This document shows positions 1-5,287 of a stretch of DNA of 9,551 bases, piece by piece. Each line of letters begins with the position of its first letter. The stretch's first letter is position 1. The notes beneath the pieces were generated by a model. The model saw nothing but the letters and a program-made list of their open reading frames with translations. It did not search any database and was not told the origin of the DNA. The position numbers were made by a program, and so were the translations under genes. Origin of the DNA: DASUXA01 sp036378155 (lineage in GTDB: Bacteria; Actinomycetota; Actinomycetes; Mycobacteriales; Micromonosporaceae); the NCBI GenBank assembly GCA_036378155.1, contig DASUXA010000103.1:1-9551 (forward strand). The letters run 5' to 3'.

Positions 1-22
1 TCGCCGGTGGTACCACCGGCGA
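1..22 (-). terminator. Perfect 22-nt palindrome after the NRPS gene, candidate terminator
   Basis: The first 22 bases are a perfect palindrome with arms TCGCCGGTGGT and ACCACCGGCGA; in practice this is a 9-bp GC-rich stem closed by a GTAC loop. It lies 13 nt past the TGA stop of the leftward NRPS gene, where an intrinsic terminator hairpin would sit. Any T-run that should follow on the minus strand falls outside the window, so termination is inferred from position and symmetry. It could instead be a binding site for a dimeric regulator or part of an intergenic repeat. Confidence 0.55.
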
Positions 23-35
23 CGCCCCGCCTCGC

Positions 36-3000
36 TCACCCCTGCGGCGGTTCGAGTTCGTTCAGCAGCGCCTCGAGGTCGGCGTCCGCCACGCCGGACA
101 CCTGGGCCTGGGTACGGACGATGAGCTGCGCCAACCGGTCGACCGTCGGCGACTCGAACACGTCGCGCAGCGACAACTCCACCCCGAAGATCTCCCGGAT
201 CCGGGTGGTGAGCCGGGTTGCCAGCAGCGAGAAGCCGCCCAGCTCGAAGAAGCTGTCGTGGATGCCCACCCGTTCGATGTTGAGCAGCTCCTGCAGGATG
301 TCGACGAGTTGCTGTTCCATCGGGGTACGCGGGGCGACGTAGCTGTCGGTCGCGTCGCCGTCCGCGTGCGGATCGGGCAGCGCGCCCAGGTCGTACTCGC
401 CGTCCGCGGTCAGCGGCAGGTCGTCGAGAACGAACAGGTGCTCCGGGATCAGGTGCTCGGGCAGCCGGAGCATGAGCTGTTGACGGATCGTGGCGGTACC
501 GAGCGCCGGGTCCGGTCCGGTGAGGTAGCCGAGCAGCGTGGTGCGACCGTCGACCTCGGCGTACTCGGTGACGACCGCGTCGCGTACCTCGGGAAGGTCG
601 CGCAGCGCCGCCACCGTCTCGACCGGGTCGACCATCGGGTCCCCGCCGACCTTGCCCACGAACTCCAGCGTGCCGTCCAGCCGGCGGCGTCCCAGGTCGC
701 CGGTCTGGTAGTCGCCGAAGCAGATCTCGGCGACCTCGCCGACGGCGGCGGGTTGTCCGGTGGCGTGGCGCAGTCGGGCCGGGTTGTCGGGCAGGTCCGC
801 GCCCAGCGGTACGCGCAGCGGCGCGCGGTCCGGCTGCCAGTCGTCGGGCACCTCGTAGACGGCGAGCGGTCGGCCGTCGCGACCGACCCGGTACACCGCC
901 ACGATCCGGCAGTTCGGCGCGGCGCGTCGGACGACGTCGACGTCGTGGCAGATCAGGTCGCCGGAGTTGTCGACGAACACGTAGCGCAGGTCGGCGAGTG
1001 CCGCGTCGGCGGCGGCGAGGGCGCGCAGCACCGGCGGGTTGGCGTACAGGACGCTGACCGCGTTGTCGCGCAGGCACGCGGTCAGCGTGGCGACGTCGCT
1101 GCTGGGTTCGGCGACGACCAGCGTGGCTCCGGTGTGGAACGCGCTGGTCATGGCGGACAGCAGGTGACCGGGTTGGGTGGACAGCACCGTGTACCGGTCC
1201 TCGCCGGTGAGCTGGAACCGGTCGACCGCCCAGTCGGACGCCTCCGGTTGCGTCGCGCCACGCGTTGCGGGTGCCGCCTCGCCCTGGTCGCGCACGACCG
1301 TACTGAGATCGACGGTGTCGTCGGCGACCTCGCCGGTCGGCTCGACATCCAGCAGCGTCGACACCCCCAGGTACTGCGCGGGTACCGGTCCGGCGGCTTC
1401 GATGACCGAGAACGCGGCTCCGGCTTTCAGGCAGCCCAGCACGGCGGCGACGAAACCGGCGGTGGGTCGGCGGACGATGCCCAGCCGGTCGGTGGGCTGG
1501 ATGTCGCGCTGGGCGAGGGTGTGGGCGACCCGTTCGGCTGCCTGGTCGAGCCGGTGGTAGGTCCACGAGCCGTGCCGGTCGACCACGGCGACCCGGTCGC
1601 CGAGCTGGGCGTACCGCTGGACCGCCAGGTGCGGGGCGGGCGTCGGGCGCGGCGCCGGCTGGGCGTCGCCGCCGGCGTCCTCGCCGGACTGCAACGGGTA
1701 GTCGAGAAGGTTCCTGGTCGGGTCGTCCATCGCCGCCCGCAGGAAGGTACCCAGGTGGTCGACCAGGAGGCGGACCGTCGCCGAATCGTACCGGGCGACG
1801 TTGAAGTCCACTTCGAGCGAAAGGCGGCCGTGGTTCTCGCGCGAGGTGATAGCGAACTCGAACTTGCTCGGTACCGGCGGCGAGTCGACCTCCTCCACCA
1901 CGATGCCGCAGACCTCCTCGGCTTCGGCAGCGCCGCCGAGCACGTTCAGCATCACCTGGAACAGCGGGGTACGCCGGGGGTCGCGGGCGACCTGCAGTTC
2001 CTTGACCAGGACGTCGAACGGGGCGTCGGCGTGGGCGTACCCGTCCAGCGCGACCTGGCGTACCCGGGTGAGCAGTTCGGCGAAGGTCGGGTCGCCGGAC
2101 AGGTCGACCCGCAGCGGCAGGGTGTTGACGAAGAACCCGATCAGGTTCTCGGTGCCGACGTCGGTTCGACCCGCGATCGGTACGCCGATCACGATGTCCG
2201 ACTGACCGGCCCACCGACCCGCCACCGTCGCCAGGCTCGCCAACAGCGCCATGAACACCGTGACGCCGTGCTTGCGGCACATCTCGTGCAGCGCGGTGGT
2301 TTCCTCCGGCGACAGCGTCAGCCGGATCCGCTCGCAGTCCGCTCCCTGACCGACGGCGAGCCGCAGCGCGGTCGGCAGCGTGATCGCCGGCGGCGCGCCC
2401 GCCAGGCTACCCCGCCAGTACCCCACCTGCTGGTCCAGCGCCTCGCCGGTCAGCCAGCCGCGTTGCCACACCGCGAAGTCGCGGTACTGCACGGGAAGCT
2501 CGGGCAGGTCGGCACGCGCCGGGTCCCCGCCGGCCTCGTACAACGCCGACAGTTCCCGGACGAACAGCCCGATCGACCAGCCGTCGGAGATGATGTGGTG
2601 GAACGTGACGGTGAGCAGGTGGTCGGTGTCGCTCAACCGGACCAGCCGGCACCGGAACAGCGGACCCTCAGCCAGGTCGAACGGGGTCAGCGACTCCTCG
2701 TCGATCAGCCGGCGGGCGGTACCGGCGGGGTCGTGCAGACCGCTCAGGTCCACGACGTCGAGACGCCAGTTCGGGTCGACGTCGTCGACGACCTGGACCG
2801 GCTCTCCGTCGACGGTGGGGAACCGGGTGCGCAGCGCCTCGTGCCTGGCCAGGATCGCGCGGACGCTGGCCTGCAGGACGGCGACATCGAGCGGACCGAC
2901 CAGCCGCCGTCGACCGTGCACGTTGTACGCCGCGCCGGGCAGCAGTTGGTTTTCCAGCCAGAGCCGCTGCTGGTCGAAGGACAGCACGGGCGCGGCGTCC

Positions 3001-3350
3001 GGGGCGCGACGGGTGACGACGCGGCGCTCCGACGACGACTTCGCGGCGACCACCGACGCCAGCGCCGCCACGGTCGGCGACTCGAAGAAGTCGCGTACCG
3101 GAATGTCGACGCCGAGGATCTTGCGGATCCGCGCCACCACCTGGATGGCGTGCAGCGAGTGTCCGTTGAGGTCGAAGAAGTCGTCGAACACGCCGATGTC
3201 GGAGCGGGCGAGGATGTCGCGCCAGATCGCGACGATGGCCTCCTCGTACGGCGTGCGCGGCGGCACGCGGCGGACGGACCTCGCGCCGGACGCACCGCCG
3301 GCACCGTCATCGTTTCCGGCGAAGGTCTCAGCCTGCGAAGGGTGTGCCAT
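36..3350 (-). CDS. Non-ribosomal peptide synthetase, T-C-A(degenerate)-T, no thioesterase
   Basis: This 1104-aa cytoplasmic NRPS protein should condense two carrier-bound units. Numbered from the ATG at 3350: T1 is about residues 30-104, with phosphopantetheine site Ser65 in LNGHSL. The C domain is about 120-556, with an intact HHIISDG motif at 251-257 and LCL-like RHEALRTRF and IGFFVNTL motifs. A degenerate adenylation domain is about 572-990. T2 is about 1004-1079, with Ser1041 in LGGFSL. An acidic helical tail ends the protein. The A domain lacks A3, A5 and A8 and has Glu985 in place of the A10 lysine, so it probably cannot activate an amino acid. There is no TE, reductase or epimerase domain. 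The free-standing A gene lies 124 nt upstream on the same strand and is the obvious loading partner. The frame also offers a GTG at 3392, which adds 14 residues with less GC-biased codons. Neither start has a Shine-Dalgarno; ATG 3350 is preferred because of a -10-like box 7 nt before it. The NRPS call is secure; the product is unknown. Confidence 0.93.
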   Translation of the reverse strand: MAHPSQAETFAGNDDGAGGASGARSVRRVPPRTPYEEAIVAIWRDILARSDIGVFDDFFDLNGHSLHAIQVVARIRKILGVDIPVRDFFESPTVAALASVVAAKSSSERRVVTRRAPDAAPVLSFDQQRLWLENQLLPGAAYNVHGRRRLVGPLDVAVLQASVRAILARHEALRTRFPTVDGEPVQVVDDVDPNWRLDVVDLSGLHDPAGTARRLIDEESLTPFDLAEGPLFRCRLVRLSDTDHLLTVTFHHIISDGWSIGLFVRELSALYEAGGDPARADLPELPVQYRDFAVWQRGWLTGEALDQQVGYWRGSLAGAPPAITLPTALRLAVGQGADCERIRLTLSPEETTALHEMCRKHGVTVFMALLASLATVAGRWAGQSDIVIGVPIAGRTDVGTENLIGFFVNTLPLRVDLSGDPTFAELLTRVRQVALDGYAHADAPFDVLVKELQVARDPRRTPLFQVMLNVLGGAAEAEEVCGIVVEEVDSPPVPSKFEFAITSRENHGRLSLEVDFNVARYDSATVRLLVDHLGTFLRAAMDDPTRNLLDYPLQSGEDAGGDAQPAPRPTPAPHLAVQRYAQLGDRVAVVDRHGSWTYHRLDQAAERVAHTLAQRDIQPTDRLGIVRRPTAGFVAAVLGCLKAGAAFSVIEAAGPVPAQYLGVSTLLDVEPTGEVADDTVDLSTVVRDQGEAAPATRGATQPEASDWAVDRFQLTGEDRYTVLSTQPGHLLSAMTSAFHTGATLVVAEPSSDVATLTACLRDNAVSVLYANPPVLRALAAADAALADLRYVFVDNSGDLICHDVDVVRRAAPNCRIVAVYRVGRDGRPLAVYEVPDDWQPDRAPLRVPLGADLPDNPARLRHATGQPAAVGEVAEICFGDYQTGDLGRRRLDGTLEFVGKVGGDPMVDPVETVAALRDLPEVRDAVVTEYAEVDGRTTLLGYLTGPDPALGTATIRQQLMLRLPEHLIPEHLFVLDDLPLTADGEYDLGALPDPHADGDATDSYVAPRTPMEQQLVDILQELLNIERVGIHDSFFELGGFSLLATRLTTRIREIFGVELSLRDVFESPTVDRLAQLIVRTQAQVSGVADADLEALLNELEPPQG
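381..1637 (-). other. Degenerate (probably inactive) adenylation domain inside the NRPS
   Basis: NRPS residues about 572-990 follow the adenylation fold but are eroded at catalytic sites. The early A2-like stretch LKAGAAFSVIEAAGP is recognisable. The glycine/serine-rich A3 ATP loop is absent: the equivalent region reads DRFQLTGEDRYTVLSTQPG. The A4 aspartate and the A5 YGPTE motif are missing. A7 (YQTGDL, residues 881-886) survives. A8 is reduced to GKVGGDPMVDPVE, and A10 reads PLTADGEYDL with Glu985 replacing the catalytic lysine. At about 420 residues the domain is shorter than an active one of about 500. The reading frame is intact, with no frameshift or stop, so the domain appears kept as a structural spacer or docking platform rather than decaying at random. 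Confidence 0.85.
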
Positions 3351-3357
3351 GGTGCGT

Positions 3358-3363
3358 ACGCTA
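3358..3363 (-). promoter_or_regulatory. Candidate leaderless -10 box before the NRPS ATG
   Basis: On the minus strand TAGCGT, which fits the actinobacterial -10 pattern TANNNT, ends exactly 7 nt before the ATG at 3350. That spacing would put the transcription start on or next to the A of the start codon, as in leaderless actinobacterial genes, and would explain why no Shine-Dalgarno is seen. No convincing -35 box is visible, and a six-base match is weak on its own. Confidence 0.3.
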
Positions 3364-3392
3364 CGGGCGCCCTGTGCCGATACGGATGTCAC

Positions 3393-3430
3393 AGAAAGGA
3401 GGGATTGCCTCGCACAGTGCGACTACCTCC
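3393..3430 (-). promoter_or_regulatory. Intercistronic stem-loop followed by TTTCT: attenuator or weak terminator
   Basis: Between the adenylation gene and the NRPS gene the minus-strand transcript would read GGAGG, UAG, UCGCAC, U, GUGCGA, GGCAAUC, CCUCC, UUUCU. The inner element TCGCAC-A-GTGCGA (3410-3422) is a perfect 6-bp inverted repeat, and the outer GGAGG/CCUCC arms can pair around it. The following UUUCU resembles a short terminator tail. The structure could partly uncouple the two genes, letting the A enzyme and the large NRPS be made in different amounts. The 1-nt inner loop is tight, so in RNA the inner stem would open by a base pair. The inner palindrome alone could instead be an operator. 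Confidence 0.45.
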
Positions 3431-3474
3431 CGCGATTCGTCGACGCCATCAGCGTCCGTAGATTCCTGATCGAC

Positions 3475-5112
3475 TCACGACCGGCTGCCGTACGCCGACC
3501 TGAGCGCCGCGTAGTCGACCTTGCCGTTCGGGTTCAGCGGCAACTGGTCGAGCACCGTCACCAGATCCGGCACCGCGTACGGCGGCAGCCGTCCGGCGAG
3601 CTTGCGCCGGACGTCGAGCGGGTCGCCGCCCGACGACGCCGCTGCCGTGCCCGGCGCGACGGTGTAGAACAGCGCGATGCCGTCGTACTGACTGAGCGTG
3701 CCGGGCAGCGCGACGACCGCGCACCCGGTCAACGGCGCCACCGCGTTCGCCTCCGCCTCGATACCGTCGAGTTCGATCCGCTGACCACGCAGCTTGATCT
3801 GCCGGTCGGTACGCCCGAGGAAGTGGTGGACCCCCGACTCGTCGCGAACTCCCAGGTCACCGGTGCGGTACACGCGCGTCGGGCGCCCGTGCACCGGCAC
3901 CTCGGTGAACTTGGCGCGGGTCAGCGCCTCGTCGCCGAGGTAGCCCAGGGCGAGCCCGTCCCCGGCGAGGCACAGCTCGCCCGGCGTGCCGGGGTCGCAC
4001 ACCTCGTCCCCGTCGAGGACGACGACCTCGGTGCCGGGTACCGGTCGCCCGATCGGGATGCCGTGCTCGGCGGCGCAGTCCGCCGTGCTGATCAGGTGCG
4101 TGGTAGCGAACACGCAGGACTCCACCGGCCCGTACCCGTTGTGCAGCCGGGTGTCCGGGTACCTGTCCAGGAAGTCGCGCACATGCGACGGTGACAGCCG
4201 CTCACCGCCGATGTAGATCTGCCGCAGTCCCTCGAAGCAGTCGAGGTCCTCGGTCACCGTCAGGTTGAACAGCGAGGTGGTCAGCCACAGCGTGGTCGTC
4301 TTGTACCGCCCGACCAGCTCGGCGATCCGGTAGGGCGTCAGGTAGTCGTCCTCCACGACGACGCACGTCCCACCCGTGGTGAGCATGCCCCACAACTCCA
4401 GGCTCGCCACGTCCCAGGAAAACATGGTCGTCTGCGGCATGACGTCACCGGGACCGAACGCCATCGGACCGTCGGGGGTGAACAGTCGGGTCGTCGCCCG
4501 GTGCGGGGACACCACCCCTTTGGACTCGCCGGTCGTACCGGACGTGAAGAACACACATGCCGGCGCGTCCGGGGAGACGTCCACCCCGGCTGGTCCGCCG
4601 TCGCCGTCCGGGTCGGGTTCGCCCAGCGGCGGCGGTGTCCACACCGGAACCTGCGCGCCGGTGACGAGGTGCTGGTATTCGGCGCCGACGACCAGCAGGG
4701 GCGCCGCGAGCCACGCCGGGTCGCCGTGGCGGCGACCGATCGCCGCCAGGACGGCGTCGATCCGGGCGGGCGGCCAGCGGGGGTCCAGGACCGCGTAGGC
4801 GGCGCCGCACTTGAGCACCGCCAACAGCAGCACCGGCAGGCTGGGGGAGCGGCGCATCAATACCGGGACCACGGTGTTCGGGCGTACCCCCTGCGCCCTC
4901 AGCCGCCGGCACCAGCCGTCCGCGGCTCGATCAAGCTGCCGGTAGGTCAGTTCGGTCCCGTCCACGCCCAGCACGGCCGGCTGATCGGGCTGGGCGGCGG
5001 CGACCTGCGAGATCGCGACGTGAATCGGTGCCAGCGGTCTACGCCCCATGGCTGGAAAAGGTACGCGTGCCTCGCCGGCTCTCGTGTCGCGTGTTGCGGC
5101 GACTTGCGGCAT
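3475..5112 (-). CDS. Free-standing NRPS adenylation enzyme (amino acid activating, acts in trans)
   Basis: This 545-aa enzyme should form an aminoacyl-AMP and transfer the amino acid to a carrier protein. It has an A domain only, with no T domain attached. Core motifs visible: A2 LKCGAAYAVLDP (100-111), A3 FFTSGTTGESKG (188-199), A4 FSWDVASLELWG (231-242), A5 HNGYGPVE (324-331), A7 YRTGDL (415-420), A8 GRTDRQIKLRGQRIELDGIE (433-452) and A10 PLNPNGKVDY with catalytic Lys531. Asp234 matches the carboxylate that binds the alpha-amino group, so an alpha-amino acid is expected. A hand-aligned specificity code is D-V-L-W-Y-G-G-V-F-K, closest from memory to aliphatic (valine-like) codes. A GAGG sits 9 nt before the ATG at 5112, which supports this start; an in-frame ATG at 5049 is the alternative and would remove 21 residues. 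The gene is first in the leftward set, and the downstream NRPS has a dead A domain, so loading that protein is the likely job. No MbtH-type gene is in the window. Confidence 0.93.
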   Translation of the reverse strand: MPQVAATRDTRAGEARVPFPAMGRRPLAPIHVAISQVAAAQPDQPAVLGVDGTELTYRQLDRAADGWCRRLRAQGVRPNTVVPVLMRRSPSLPVLLLAVLKCGAAYAVLDPRWPPARIDAVLAAIGRRHGDPAWLAAPLLVVGAEYQHLVTGAQVPVWTPPPLGEPDPDGDGGPAGVDVSPDAPACVFFTSGTTGESKGVVSPHRATTRLFTPDGPMAFGPGDVMPQTTMFSWDVASLELWGMLTTGGTCVVVEDDYLTPYRIAELVGRYKTTTLWLTTSLFNLTVTEDLDCFEGLRQIYIGGERLSPSHVRDFLDRYPDTRLHNGYGPVESCVFATTHLISTADCAAEHGIPIGRPVPGTEVVVLDGDEVCDPGTPGELCLAGDGLALGYLGDEALTRAKFTEVPVHGRPTRVYRTGDLGVRDESGVHHFLGRTDRQIKLRGQRIELDGIEAEANAVAPLTGCAVVALPGTLSQYDGIALFYTVAPGTAAASSGGDPLDVRRKLAGRLPPYAVPDLVTVLDQLPLNPNGKVDYAALRSAYGSRS

Positions 5113-5148
5113 ACCTACCGACCTCGCCGTCGCCGGGTGGTCGAGCCG

Positions 5149-5164
5149 CCGGGCCGGCGCCCGG
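5149..5164. repeat. GC-rich inverted repeat in the divergent promoter region
   Basis: CCGGGC, CGGC, GCCCGG form 6-bp perfect arms around a 4-base centre. It lies 37 bases upstream of the leftward adenylation gene start, so it would be either an operator or a hairpin in that gene's 5' leader. Short GC-only inverted repeats arise often by chance in DNA of this composition. Confidence 0.3.
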
Positions 5165-5190
5165 GTACGGACAGTCCCCGTTCGAGCGAC

Positions 5191-5219
5191 ACGACACCGG
5201 TATGGATCACCCGTACTCT
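5191..5219 (+). promoter_or_regulatory. Possible promoter for the acylase gene set
   Basis: ACGACA (5191-5196) and TACTCT (5214-5219) are 17 bases apart. They match four of six bases of the housekeeping -35 TTGACA and the TANNNT pattern of actinobacterial -10 boxes. This would give a leader of about 60 nt before the ATG at 5288. The match is moderate and was found by eye. Confidence 0.25.
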
Positions 5220-5287
5220 CACGGAATGTCTGTTCGGGCCGCGGACTGCACCGGGCTGGGAATGGTGGCGATTTTGGGGGACACCTG

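Larger units (their letters stand above)
5113..5287. promoter_or_regulatory. Divergent intergenic region between the leftward and rightward gene sets
   Basis: These 175 bases separate the ATG of the adenylation enzyme (leftward) from the ATG of the acylase (rightward), so promoters for both directions should lie here. The region holds a GC-rich inverted repeat at 5149-5164 and a possible rightward promoter at 5191-5219. GGGGGA at 5276-5281, 6 nt before the acylase ATG, serves as ribosome binding site. For the leftward gene only a GAGG close to its start is evident; I found no convincing TANNNT box in that direction. Shared control of both gene sets is plausible from the geometry but not shown. 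Confidence 0.6.

Noticed and set aside
258..3461. Plus-strand open frame of 1067 codons opposite the NRPS gene
   Set aside because: It is the mirror of a clear NRPS. Its translation is Arg/Gly/Val/Gln-rich with no domain, as expected for antisense frames in high-GC DNA.
3417..3461. Possible 14-codon leader peptide on the plus strand after the AAGGAGG site
   Set aside because: The 14-nt spacing is too long for a normal ribosome site, no plus-strand gene follows, and the sequence is better explained as part of the minus-strand stem-loop.
2380..4194. Plus-strand open frame of 604 codons spanning the two minus-strand genes
   Set aside because: It crosses the intergenic gap and both NRPS genes antisense, with low-complexity Ser/Arg-rich sequence and no motif.
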